NCBI RefSeq assembly: GCF_014203225.1
Contig: NZ_JACHIO010000010.1
Location: forward strand, 1 to 64,000
Length of the DNA: 64,000 bases
Source: Granulicella mallensis
Lineage (GTDB): Bacteria > Acidobacteriota > Terriglobia > Terriglobales > Acidobacteriaceae
Direction: 5' to 3'
The notes under the pieces: generated by a model
Told to the model about the DNA's origin: nothing
Seen by the model: only the letters and a program-made list of their open reading frames with translations
The model's database searches: none
Translations under genes and position numbers: made by a program
Shown here: piece by piece, positions 1 to 9,336 of the stretch
How positions within the stretch are numbered: position 1 is the first letter of the stretch
How the letters are laid out: each line of letters opens with the position of its first letter

Positions 1-78
1 ACCGCTCAAGCTCTACAGACCATCACACCACAAGACGCAAAAGCATGGCTCAGACTCCGGTTCGGAAACTACACCTAA
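1..78 (+). CDS. 3' end of an unidentified gene (partial)
   Basis: An open frame runs from the first base to a TAA at 76-78 and encodes 25 residues ending in AWLRLRFGNYT. The left part lies outside the window, so no family can be named. It converges with the GntR gene, whose stop is 18 bp away. The frame is supported only by its openness and its plausible protein-like ending. Confidence 0.4.
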   Translation, partial: TAQALQTITPQDAKAWLRLRFGNYT

Positions 79-96
79 AGGTAAAATGGTCTAGAG

Positions 97-873
97 CTAT
101 TCGATATTCGTGGTTGGAATGCGAATAGAGGCGCGATAGCGATCGCCACGGTAACGCGAGCAGGCTACTTCAATGGGTGTCTCTTCCGTCGTCATAATGA
201 TGCGGGAGATGGATAACACGCTGGCCTTCTTCGGGATGGTGAGTAACTCCGACTCTTCGCGCGTTGCGGGGAGAGCTTCAATCACCTCATCGGCCCAGGC
301 AGCGTGCACTCCAAACTTTTCGCGCAGCACGAAATATAGAGACTTATTCGCGAAGCTGATTTTTTCCAGTCCAGGAAATTGCTTGAGTGGGATGTGAGTT
401 ACTTCGAGCGCCATGGGAATGCCGTCCGCCAGGCGTAGCCGCCGCAAGCGCAGGACTGCTTCTTCCTGATGAACTTTTAGCTGTGCTGAAAGTTCTACCG
501 TGGTCTTCACGACGGTCTGTTCCAGAAGCCGGGAACTGGGGACCATGCCGCGTTGCTTCATGTCCTCCGTAAAGCCTCTCAGGTGCATGATGCTTTTTTC
601 CAGCTTCGGACGGGTAACGAAAGTGCCTCGTCCCTTCTGACTAAAAGCGTAGCCACTGTTCTTGAGGCCTTGCAGAGCCTGGCGTGCGGTCATTCGGCTT
701 ACCTGGTAGATACGGGCGAGTTCCTCTTCCGACGCGAGAGGGTCGCCTTCTCCCAGTTTGCCGGAACGAATCCGTTCCATCAGTGTCTGCTGAATCTGGA
801 AGTAAAGAGGGATGAATCCTGTTTTATCCAGAGGCTGGATGGGAGGGAGCGTTTGGATAGGTGCTTTCGACAA
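97..873 (-). CDS. GntR family transcriptional regulator (HutC/UTRA type)
   Basis: 258 residues. The N-terminal third has a winged helix-turn-helix of GntR type (PLYFQIQQTLMERI, then LASEEELARIYQVSRMTARQAL, about residues 22-75) with the usual GRGTFV wing. Residues about 95-250 fit a UTRA effector-binding domain. HutC-type GntR proteins usually sense sugars, amino acids or their phosphates and repress adjacent transport genes. The start is a TTG with an AGGAGAG ribosome site 5-6 nt upstream. It lies directly downstream of the receptor gene on the same strand but behind a strong terminator, so it probably has its own promoter at least in part. The ligand cannot be read from sequence. Confidence 0.9.
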   Translation of the reverse strand: MSKAPIQTLPPIQPLDKTGFIPLYFQIQQTLMERIRSGKLGEGDPLASEEELARIYQVSRMTARQALQGLKNSGYAFSQKGRGTFVTRPKLEKSIMHLRGFTEDMKQRGMVPSSRLLEQTVVKTTVELSAQLKVHQEEAVLRLRRLRLADGIPMALEVTHIPLKQFPGLEKISFANKSLYFVLREKFGVHAAWADEVIEALPATREESELLTIPKKASVLSISRIIMTTEETPIEVACSRYRGDRYRASIRIPTTNIE

Positions 874-949
874 TCTCTCTCCTCACCCCGTCTTTGCCTG
901 GGAATTGATTGACTTCAGTCATGCCGATGAAAGGCAGTGGAGCGGCGGT

Positions 950-983
950 AAAAAAGACGGCGAAAGGTGTCTTTCGCCGTCTT
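950..983 (-). terminator. rho-independent terminator of the first TonB receptor gene
   Basis: A perfect 13-bp inverted repeat (954-966 with 971-983) has a 4-nt loop and is followed on the minus strand by six T residues (complement of 950-955). It starts 23 bp after the receptor stop codon. Confidence 0.85.
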
Positions 984-1005
984 CTGGTTGAGTAACACCC
1001 CTAAG

Positions 1006-4000
1006 CTAGAAGACGAACTTCAGAGCCAGCTGAATATTACGTGGCTCGTTGACGGTGTTGTTGATGATGCCAAATGCGTTGGGAGTGCCGGCCGGGCTTC
1101 CAAAATTGACCGAAGCGTTGTTGCTTGGCGGGGCCAGGCTGACCATATTGAAAGCATTCAGGAAGTCACTGCGGAACTCGAAGTGAGTACCATCCGTGAC
1201 TCGGAAATCCTTCGATAGAGAGAAGTCTACCTGCTGATAACCTGGGTCGCGTTCCGAGCCGACGGAGGCGTTGCCAAAGCTCGCTGCGCTTTGTTCGCTG
1301 TAGGCGCAGACTCCATTATCGATATCGCTAAAGCATGGCGTTGCCGAAGGATCGGTTCCGAACCACTTCGTCTCCGAACGGTTCACAACCTTCAAGGCGC
1401 GAAGATGATTACCGCGAGCCGCATTGGAGTTGACCTTGTTCGAATAGTAGGCGTCAGACGAGACGGTGATGGGGAAGCCGGTGTGGACGCTCAGAATGCT
1501 GCTGACCTTCCAGCCGCCAACAACCTCATCTTCAATGCGGTTCATGCCACCGCCGAATTGACGACCCCGGCCGAAGGGAAGTTCGTAGATGCCGGAGAAG
1601 GAGATATTGTGCTTGGCATCGAAGTACGTAGGACCATAGTCGGCGCCCCCATTGTAGGCATCCTGCCAGTAGGCGCTTTGTGAATCGCCCGCGCCACCGC
1701 TTGCACCGTAGTAGCCAAGGTTATTGCTTAGACCCTTGCTGTACGTCCAGTTAGCCAGGAACTCGAGTCCATGGCTAACACGCCTGCGCAGAGTTACCTG
1801 CAGCGAGTTGTAGTTCATCATAGCTTCGGATTCCGTATAGCTGATGCTGGCGATCTGGCTTAACGCCGGATTTACTTTGGAAAGCGTAGCAATGGGGAGA
1901 GCGCACGTAAAACATGCCGCCTGGTTGGCCTGACGCGGATCGACGAGATGATTTCCATTCTGTCCGAGATAGGCAACCGTAAGGGAGGTCACGTCGTTAA
2001 GTTGGTACTCCGTGGTGAGGTTGAATTGCTGAATCAGCGCAGGTTTCAGGGTTGGCTGCCAGGCGCGCACGGTACCCGCAAAGACGTTCGGGTCGGAAGG
2101 ACGATAGAAGCCATTGTTAATACTGAGAAAGGCAGCTCCGTTGGCGCAAGGCAGCACATTGGTGCAGGAGGCGTCGACAAAGAACGGTGGATTGAGCGTA
2201 AGACGAAGGTTTGCGCCGGTGCCTTCGAGGAAGTTTGTCATGCCATATCCACCACGGACTACGAATTTATCGCTGAGGATGTGCGGAGACCAGGCGAAAC
2301 CGAGCCTTGGCATAAATCCAGCGTAGAAGGCGTTGTACAGGGCTCTCGGTGCTCCGTTGACGCCCGCATCGGTAATGACTCCGGTGGTGATGTTGATGTT
2401 TGCTTGTTTGTTGTTGACCTCGGTATAGGGTTGGTCATACTCCCAGCGGAGACCGAAGTTCAACGTTAGGGTCGGGGTGAACTTATAGTCATCCTGCACG
2501 AAGAAGGCGTCTCTCCATTGCCGTTGACCCCAGCGTCCCGTCAACGCGCCCTGCCCCTCAGAGGTAACGTCGTCTGCGAGAAACTGGGTCAAATTGCCAT
2601 TGAAGTCAAAGTGGCCAAGGGTGCCGTCATTCCCGGAGTAGTAACGATTCTCCTGGTAGCGCAGCGCCTGGCCGCCAAATTTCAACGTTTGCTTGCCGAG
2701 CTGCCAGGTGAGGTTATCTCCATAGGTAAAGGCGTTGACGATGCTATCGCTGTCGATGCCGCCGTAATCTCCGTTGCCGTCCTGTCCCTGCGGAGCGCCG
2801 ATATCGTCGACAAATCCTGAGTTAGCGCCATTGCCGATGACGAGGGTGCTGAAGCCCGGAACTAGTTGCGTACCTGGTATGCCAAGTTTCGCATTGCCGG
2901 TAAGTCCCCACTGTCCGGAGACGTCAGTAGGTGTCTGGATGTAGCGCGTGCGACCGATGCCCCCGCGCGCCTCATTGACGATGCTAGGCGAGAAGATATG
3001 CGTCCAGTTCAAAATAAAACCGGTGTAGGGATCGTTATTATTGGTTGGAATATCCGTAGGCAGAGCTACCTTGGAGTAGCCATCATGCTCGCGGCCAATA
3101 GAGACGCGACCGGAGATGGTATCGCTATTTCTGATCTTCCAGTCGACCTTCGCGTCGCCCTGATCATTCACTGTCGCCTGGCTGGAAGATCCAACGTAGT
3201 TGCCGAGGACGGTTCCGGGGGCTACGGGAACATTCGGCTCAGGATAAAGCTCGGGATGGGCAAAGAGATAAAGCGCAGCGGAGCTTGTTACTCCCGGTCC
3301 GGTGCGGAAGGCCGCGGGGACCACGGCTCGGCTCTCTACCGCCGAAAAATGCTGGCGGGCTCCTTGATAGTCAACAAAAAAGAAGAGCTTATCGTGGAGG
3401 ACGGGGCCGCCGAAGGTGCCGCCGAACATCGCGCGATTGAAGGGAGAGCGGGGCTGGTTAGTGTGTTTGGCGGACCAGGTGTTGGCATTCAGATTTTGAT
3501 TTTCACCGAAGAAGAATGCATTGCCGTGGAAGTGGTTCGTGCCGCTCTTGGTGACCATAACTACCTGGCCGCCGTTGGCGTTGCCGTACTCTGCCGTGGA
3601 GTTGCCGGTGATGATGCGTACTTCTCCGAGCGCATCGACGTTGGGGCTATAACCGATGTAGTTATCGATGGCTTCATTGATGTCGGCGCCGTCGAGGGTA
3701 TAGTTATTGCTCTGTTCGCGATTTCCGTTGACGTCGAATCCGCCGTTGTATGCGCCGCGGCCTACATTATCCAAGGCCTGGGGATTAGGAGAGATCGCTC
3801 CGGCAACCAATAGCGTGAGCGAGGAGAAGTTACGGGATTGGACTGGAAGCTCGGTGGCCGCTTCGGCTGTGATGGTATCGCCGGTTGTTGCATTTTCGGT
3901 ATTCAGGATGGGTGCGGTATCGGTAACAACGACAGTGCTGGAGGCCTCACCGATCTTGAGCCCTATATTGATTCGGGCTTCCTGGTCGACTTCGAGGGTG

Positions 4001-4293
4001 AAGACGCTAGTGGTCTGACTTGCGAAGTTGGGTGACGCAACCGTGACCTTGTATTGTCCGATCTGCAAAAAACGCAGCGAATAGATGCCGTTTGGATTGG
4101 TCGTTGTGGGGGTGGCTACGCCTGTCAGCACATTGGTTGCGACCACCTTGGCGCCTGGCACAACGGCTCCGCTCGGATCTGTCACGGTTCCTGTGATGGA
4201 TCCGGTAATGGTTTGAGCGAAAGAGGGAGCGCAGGCCAGCAGGACTAGCGCTAACACCAAAATACAGTTTCTTAGGTTTCGTTGAGTACGCAT
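1006..4293 (-). CDS. TonB-dependent receptor, Oar-like, with carboxypeptidase-regulatory domain
   Basis: About 1095 residues. A signal peptide (basic MRTQRNLRN, a hydrophobic core, then SFA-Q cleavage) is followed by a carboxypeptidase-regulatory-like beta sandwich (residues about 27-110, motif GTVTDPSGAVVPGAKV). A plug domain follows (about 130-240, with NNYTLDGADINEA), then a long outer-membrane barrel ending in the typical aromatic LKFVF. The family takes up large ligands, often oligosaccharides, across the outer membrane. I chose the ATG at 4293 because a CGGAGG ribosome site lies 6-7 nt upstream; the first possible start, 33 nt earlier, has none. The GntR regulator downstream and an operator-like repeat upstream suggest substrate-controlled expression. 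Confidence 0.93.
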   Translation of the reverse strand: MRTQRNLRNCILVLALVLLACAPSFAQTITGSITGTVTDPSGAVVPGAKVVATNVLTGVATPTTTNPNGIYSLRFLQIGQYKVTVASPNFASQTTSVFTLEVDQEARINIGLKIGEASSTVVVTDTAPILNTENATTGDTITAEAATELPVQSRNFSSLTLLVAGAISPNPQALDNVGRGAYNGGFDVNGNREQSNNYTLDGADINEAIDNYIGYSPNVDALGEVRIITGNSTAEYGNANGGQVVMVTKSGTNHFHGNAFFFGENQNLNANTWSAKHTNQPRSPFNRAMFGGTFGGPVLHDKLFFFVDYQGARQHFSAVESRAVVPAAFRTGPGVTSSAALYLFAHPELYPEPNVPVAPGTVLGNYVGSSSQATVNDQGDAKVDWKIRNSDTISGRVSIGREHDGYSKVALPTDIPTNNNDPYTGFILNWTHIFSPSIVNEARGGIGRTRYIQTPTDVSGQWGLTGNAKLGIPGTQLVPGFSTLVIGNGANSGFVDDIGAPQGQDGNGDYGGIDSDSIVNAFTYGDNLTWQLGKQTLKFGGQALRYQENRYYSGNDGTLGHFDFNGNLTQFLADDVTSEGQGALTGRWGQRQWRDAFFVQDDYKFTPTLTLNFGLRWEYDQPYTEVNNKQANINITTGVITDAGVNGAPRALYNAFYAGFMPRLGFAWSPHILSDKFVVRGGYGMTNFLEGTGANLRLTLNPPFFVDASCTNVLPCANGAAFLSINNGFYRPSDPNVFAGTVRAWQPTLKPALIQQFNLTTEYQLNDVTSLTVAYLGQNGNHLVDPRQANQAACFTCALPIATLSKVNPALSQIASISYTESEAMMNYNSLQVTLRRRVSHGLEFLANWTYSKGLSNNLGYYGASGGAGDSQSAYWQDAYNGGADYGPTYFDAKHNISFSGIYELPFGRGRQFGGGMNRIEDEVVGGWKVSSILSVHTGFPITVSSDAYYSNKVNSNAARGNHLRALKVVNRSETKWFGTDPSATPCFSDIDNGVCAYSEQSAASFGNASVGSERDPGYQQVDFSLSKDFRVTDGTHFEFRSDFLNAFNMVSLAPPSNNASVNFGSPAGTPNAFGIINNTVNEPRNIQLALKFVF

Positions 4294-4591
4294 GTGGAGC
4301 CTCCGAAAGTAAATCTGTTGCGGCAATAGGGTGGATATAGGCTTTTGGATTTGTGGTGTCCTCCAAAAACTGTCTGCCTGCGAACATCTGCGTGCCTGCG
4401 AATACGTGGAACGGAAAGATCAACACCGCCTGTTCCCGCCGTTAGAGGGAATGGCTTTGGACATCGTGCCAGGTGTCTGACGTGAACTCTCCTGGTTCCT
4501 TCTGTTACGGGTAGCAACAACCGCAGCAAAAAAATCACTGGTTCAACGCCCGCGAAGGGCCGAGGTGGAACTTTATGAAACAAGTTGTTAA

Positions 4592-4615
4592 AGTTGTCTG
4601 ATCATATATACAACT
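4592..4615. promoter_or_regulatory. candidate GntR operator: AGTTGT-N12-ACAACT
   Basis: Perfect 6-bp inverted arms (4592-4597 and 4610-4615) flank an AT-rich core containing TATATA. The site overlaps the putative -10 of the receptor promoter, which is where a repressor would act. A further palindromic AACAAGTTGTT lies at 4579-4589. Linking it to the GntR gene at 97-873 is inference from proximity. Confidence 0.4.
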
Positions 4616-4630
4616 AGACTGAACGCGCAA
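4601..4630 (-). promoter_or_regulatory. putative sigma-70-like promoter of the first receptor gene
   Basis: On the minus strand TTGCGC (4625-4630) and TATGAT (4601-4606) are separated by 18 bp. The -10 matches the consensus at 5 of 6 positions. The distance to the start codon leaves a leader of about 300 nt in which I see no gene. Confidence 0.35.
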
Positions 4631-4651
4631 GGTTAAAATTGCGGTTTCTGT

Positions 4652-4779
4652 TCAGATCTTGATGGGGATTCGCCGGTGAAATAGAACCCACATCGGAACA
4701 CGCCACGCAGAACATCGAGCGGGAACAAGCGTTTGCCTGTATGCTCGACGACCGCTGTCGGCTGCGTAGTTGTCGTCAT
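4652..4779 (-). pseudogene. ghost of a DUF5009 acyltransferase paralogue: 5' and 3' ends fused by an internal deletion
   Basis: From an ATG at 4777-4779 the minus strand encodes MTTTT..., KRLFPLDVLRG, matching the N-terminus of the intact acyltransferase at 10395-11552 (MTTTT..., KRIPSVDVLRG). Immediately afterwards, in another frame, come VPMWVLFHRRIPIKI and a stop, matching its C-terminus VPIWVLFRRRIFIKI. Roughly 1.05 kb of central coding sequence is therefore missing. The upstream region is also homologous for nearly 200 bp. It cannot encode a working enzyme. Confidence 0.8.
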
Positions 4780-4883
4780 GACCGGACCTCAAAAACGATT
4801 GCAAGTCTGCTTCTTTCTCTTTTCAGGAAAGGGAAAGTGGGTAGATGCTTGTTCCGACGACCGTCGGTCCATTTTCGGATTGA

Positions 4884-4926
4884 TAGATTTGTATAGGAGT
4901 ACAGACAGGTTTGCAACTAAATAAAT
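4884..4926 (-). promoter_or_regulatory. 43-nt conserved upstream block, copy A (before the acyltransferase ghost)
   Basis: This block is identical at 42 of 43 positions to 11665-11707, upstream of the intact acyltransferase. It contains TTTGCAACTAAATAAAT. The block is better conserved than the surrounding 180 bp and much better than the dead gene it precedes, which suggests a binding site or promoter core. On the minus strand TTGCAA and TATACA are 15 bp apart, too short for a convincing sigma-70 promoter. Confidence 0.55.
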
Positions 4927-5041
4927 TAAGAAAAGAAAGAAGTTTTGCTTCTTCTCCGGATACTGTGCCGTTTATCGGAATGATAGCCAGAAATGCAAAA
5001 AGCAAACAAACCCTTCCGTAAGGTAATCATTTATCGCGACT

Positions 5042-5475
5042 TAGGGTGTGTCATCAAACGGCACCTGGAGTCTGGTCGAATGGTGCATTCAGTTTGATGA
5101 GGCAGGGATCGGAAGGGCATGGCTTCAGCTGTTCAGCCATGCCGCAAAGGCAGCGTTGAGAGGCTCTTTCCACTCTGCCGAAGGCCGAAGTGAAGCCCAC
5201 AGGGCGCAACGCCTGAATTGCCTTTCTTCGTGTGGCCCAGGCTGCACGAGGACCACCGGGGACACATTCGAGGATGTGCCCACTCGTTTCGCCGCACTCA
5301 AAGAAAGCAATTCAGTCGCTCCGGCTGCGCCTCCGCTTCAGCCTTCGGCAGAGTGGAAGGAGGCTTTAACCCGGCTTTTTCGGCCCGGTTGAAACCGGGC
5401 CCTTCCGATTCGTGGCTCATCAAACTGAATGCACCATTCGACCAGACTCCAGGTGCCGTTTGATGACACGCCCTA
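5042..5475. repeat. 434-bp MITE-like element with ~60-80 bp terminal inverted repeats
   Basis: The first about 60 bp (5042-5101) and the last about 60 bp (5416-5475) are inverted copies that differ at one position near the outer end. Weaker similarity continues inward to about 80 bp. The interior carries the module CCGAAGGC...GCGCAACG.CTGAATTGCCTT in both orientations. There is no transposase frame; short open frames inside are by-products of the symmetry. A partial copy lies at 21120-21334 and a scrap at 35095-35175. Confidence 0.8.
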
Positions 5476-5501
5476 GATTATCGAAAGGACATGGACAGCA
5501 A

Positions 5502-5541
5502 ACAGCCGGAAATGCCATGTTTTACTGGCATTTCCGGCTGT
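5502..5541 (-). terminator. strong hairpin downstream of the second receptor gene
   Basis: A perfect 16-bp stem (5502-5517 with 5526-5541) has an 8-nt loop and lies 100 bp after the receptor stop codon. There is no clean T-tract on either side, so termination is likely but not certain. Confidence 0.45.
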
Positions 5542-5640
5542 TCGTCTGGAGCGCTTCAGGGTTGATTTGAGAGTGCGGTTACTCGTGACAATGTGCAAGG
5601 CACAGGCGGAACCGGATCGTTTGCACCTGTGCCGAGAGTC

Positions 5641-8600
5641 CTAAAACTCATATCGCAGGCTAAACTGCAGCTCGCGATCCGAGGCGTAGGTCGTTCCCTT
5701 CGATGTCACTTCGCCGAAGGTGGAACTCGTTGGGTTGCTATCTGGCGCATCCCAGTTCGGATGGTTGGTGAGATTGAAGGCTTCTGCCTTGAACGTCAAT
5801 ACATGATTGTCGTGGTTAGGAATGAGATGAATGTTCTTGATCAGTGCCATGTTCCAGCTCTGGAAGCCTGGACCATACACGAGGTTGCGAGTACCGCGCG
5901 GCGCCAGAGTGCCGGGCGCAGGTTGAACGAACGCCGTCGGGTCGAACCAGTGACCGGTGCTGCCGTTTCCACTGAATCGCTTCTGCAGGTACGGAGTGTG
6001 GGTTACATCCCATAGCTGAGTTCCTGCTCCCGGACCAACCCCGGCAAAGTCGTCCCCGGTGCCGATTTGCACTGGGATACCGGTCTGCGCTTGAGTGACG
6101 CCGGAAATCTGCCAGTTTCCGAGCGTGCTGCGAACCAGCCTGCTGGTCGAGTGCGATGCATAGGGGAGATCCCAGACATAGTTCAATACGAAGATATTGC
6201 GGATGTCGAAGTCACTAGGACCATAGTTTGAGGCAGTGTTGTAGTAGTTCGGAAGCTCGTAGCCCGCACTCGATCCGAAGTCCATGCTCTTCGACCAGGT
6301 ATAAGCGACCCCGAAGAGTACGTTCTTCGTCATGCGGCGTTTTAGATTGAGCTGCATCGAGTGATAGATGGAGCTTCCTGCATTCGTATCCTGCAGAATG
6401 GTTGAGAACCCCTTGTAGGGTCGTAGTGCATCCGGTGCGATGACGGTCGGATTGGCTTGCACCGTGCCCGGTTGAAGCTGGTTGATGTTCTCCAACTGGG
6501 AAAGATGAAGACCGCGACGTCCTACATACGAGAGGGTCAGCGTAGCAAACTTCGGAAAATCCTGTTCTACCGCGACATTCCAACTCCAGGCCTCGGGATT
6601 GGGGAAGTTGTATGCCTGAGAGGACAGGGCCAGCGGCAGGGAATTTGTTCCTACTCCGCCCGGATTATCTACAGACCCGGCTGTGACCGTCTCACTGTTC
6701 TGGAAGGGAGCGTTGCCGCCTAGTTGTACCGAGTCACTAATACCCACGCGCTGAACAAAACGTCCACCGCCGGCGCGCAAGACAGTTGTCGGGTTGAATT
6801 GATAGGTGATGCCGACACGCGGCTGAACATCTGAATAAACTGTTTTGGAGTAGCCGGAGCCATAACCGCGGAAGAGACCCTGAAACTGTCCATTCAGAAT
6901 ATTTGCAGGAAGGTGAGCGTTGGCCGAACTGGGGAAGCCGCTGCCGGGAATCACTACACCATCATAGGGATCACCCCCTGTTGTAAATCCGGTGGTGGGG
7001 TCGACCGTTGGCGCCGTTGCGGGATTATAGGACTTCGGATCAAAGACGGACTGATTTCTCCAGAGTGCGGAGTAAGGCTGCATGACGCTGTAACGGATGC
7101 CGTACTCCAGCACCATCTTCGGTGTAGCTCGCCATTGGTCCTGTGCAAAGCCCTCGTACATGTGTCCACGGAATAGTGTGTAGGTCTTCTGGCCAATCTC
7201 ACCATAGGTATCGAAGAGGCCCAGCGCGGTATTTGCCACTGCGGCGTTGGTGGTGGGATGACCGGTCCGGCTGTCCGTAAAGATGAACTGGCCGTTCTGG
7301 TTGTTCGTTGCGCCAGGGGTAGTACTGCTCACACTAATCTGGTCGTTGTTATTTTCTCCTGAGTACTGCCATACTCCACCGAACACCAAAGTGTGTCTTC
7401 CTATGACCTTGGTCAGATTATCGGCGAAAGTAAAGATAGGGCCACCTGAGTGCGAGGGATACGGACCTCCATTTACTGTTGTGAAGTTAGCAATTTCAAC
7501 CGTCGGAATTTTATTGGGAGTTTCTTTTTGGTCGGCAGGGAAGAGATACGGATAATCAATTCCATAAAGATTGCGGTTATAGAGACCACTCGATAGATCG
7601 TTGGTGATCGTTACATGATCTGCCGAGGCTGAAAAGGTCGCATCGTTCACGGTCGTCGGATTGATCGTCCAGGTGTAATGGACGATACCGACCTGGTTGG
7701 GCCAGTTCCACACTTGAGGCAAGTGGGTGAAGTTACTGGAAAAGGGACTTATCTGATTGTAGTTATAGTTCAACACGCTGAAGCGAATGTGATGTGCTTC
7801 AAAGGGGATGTAATCCAGAACGAGCGTGTCTTTTCTCTGGTTCTGGGGGTACGGTTCGGAGGCCTCCCAGTTGAAGCCGGAGTTACCTGTCTCATTCGGC
7901 AGCGGGTAGGAATTCAGTAGCCCAATACCGTTAGGGCTAAGGCCGCTCGTGATCACGTTGTTCGGATACGATTGCTTTGTTCCGGGAATCACCAGTTGGA
8001 CGGGTGTCTTGTAGAAGATATTCGGCCCTAGTAATTCGCTGAAGTTTCCCTCGCGCATCAATGCTGTAGGAACAGTGCCCGTCTGTGTCGCATTCTGTCG
8101 GTACCGGAGAAACTCCTGACCGGCTTCGAAGAAGAGCTTCTGCTTGTTCTGATTGAAGACATGGGGGATATAGGCCGGGCCACCGAGGTTCCAGCCGAAT
8201 TGGTTGTAGCGAAAGGGGGGTGGATGACCACTGTTCGCAACCTGATCTGACTGGTTCCTGGTCCAGGTGTTGGCGTTGAAAAATGAGTTGCGGAGATACT
8301 CATAAGCCGTGCCGTGAAAATTACTAGTGCCGCTCTTCGGGACCTGGATGATGACGCCACCTGACGTACCGCCATACTGTGCAGGATAACTCGTCGTAAG
8401 AATCTGAACCTGAGAGATCGAATCGACGTCGCCTACGCCAGTGGATGTACCGTTTGCGCGTGTGCGGATCATGGGCGCTCCATCCAGCGTGAGCATGCTC
8501 TCATTGCTGCGCGCGCCGTTGATGGTAGGTCCCGAGAAGTCCGGTGAGAAATTGAAAGACGACAAGGGAGCATTGCGGGTAACACCCGGTTCCAACTGGG

Positions 8601-9055
8601 AGAGATAGATGGGGTTGCGACCATTCAACTGAATGGATTTCACCTGCTCGCTGGTTACCAACTGTCCTACCGCAGCAGACTCGGTTTGCAGTGTATTCGC
8701 GTCCGCCTGCACCTCGATCGTTGTGTTCGATTCGCCTACGATCAGTGCGACATCGTATCGGCTGCCGATGTTGGGGTCGAGATGGGTGCCCTTCTGCTCC
8801 CTGGTCCCGAATCCTTTTGCTTCCACCTTCACCGTGTAATTGCCGGGGGGCAGATTCGTGATGGTGTAAGAGCCAGAGGCTGTAGTTTGCACGATGCGGT
8901 CCTGCCCATTGGCCTCGTTATGAGCTGTTACTTTGGCATTCGCTACAACGGCTCCACTGTCGACGCAGGAGGGGGAGAGAGGAGAATCTCAGAATTCTGA
9001 TCATCCGAGACAGGTTTACGGACAAGATGGAATTTCTCTTCGCTTGATCCTGCAT
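5641..9055 (-). pseudogene. TonB-dependent receptor, Oar-like, broken by an out-of-frame deletion in the signal peptide
   Basis: The body (stop at 5641 to about 8970) is an intact receptor frame of more than 1080 residues: carboxypeptidase-regulatory domain (DSGAVVANAKVTA), plug and barrel ending in SLRYEF. This frame has no signal peptide; it is closed by TGA at 8989-8991 and its first possible start is a GTG at 8892 inside the domain. In another frame an ATG at 9055, with a GTGGAG ribosome site, encodes MQDQAKRN...ILRFSSLPLL, a typical signal-peptide beginning, and then runs out of frame. I infer that the end of the signal peptide and the beginning of the mature protein were lost between about 8955 and 8980. 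The rest is not decayed, so the event is recent or an assembly error. Confidence 0.7.
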
Positions 9056-9125
9056 ATGATCTCCACGTAGATATGCTTGCCTGCGAGGTTGCCCGGGCGT
9101 GCAGGACATCCTTGCGCCGACAGAT

Positions 9126-9143
9126 TTTGGAAACGTTTCCAAA
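9126..9143. promoter_or_regulatory. LacI-family operator, 18-bp perfect palindrome
   Basis: TTTGGAAACGTTTCCAAA is a perfect palindrome with the central CG typical of LacI/GalR operators. It sits between the divergent receptor (start 9055) and the LacI gene (start 9336), so it could control both genes, including autoregulation. Confidence 0.8.
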
Positions 9144-9315
9144 TTGGCGACGATAGTAAGAAAGCAAACAGTGAACTGTCAATACCGTAAAAGTGGATTT
9201 CATAGGAAAAACTTTGGCGTGTGCAAAGGGAAGCCAGTATTTGGGCCTATATCGCCGCGAAGTGGCAAAAGGAAATTAGTTTATAAAATATTCAGTTTGG
9301 AGTAAGATTTCGCAG

Positions 9316-9336
9316 ATGGACTTCGACCAGCCTTAA
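9316..9336 (+). CDS. possible 6-codon leader ORF coupled to the LacI gene
   Basis: ATG at 9316 opens MDFDQP and ends in a TAA whose last base is the first base of the LacI start codon (TAATG). GGAG lies about 14 nt before it, while the LacI ATG has no ribosome site of its own. Translational coupling would explain this arrangement; chance is also possible. Confidence 0.25.
   Translation: MDFDQP

Noticed and set aside
86..97. TGGTCTAGAGCT, resembling a GntR-type (DasR/YvoA) operator
   Set aside because: It is only half symmetrical, and it lies between two convergent 3' ends where a repressor would have no promoter to block.
2866..3813. A 315-codon plus-strand open frame within the first TonB receptor gene
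   Set aside because: It is antisense to a clear receptor barrel; the sequence has no recognisable domain.
8892..8892. GTG at 8892 as the genuine start of the second receptor
   Set aside because: It is inside the first domain, has no ribosome site and would give an outer-membrane protein without a signal peptide.
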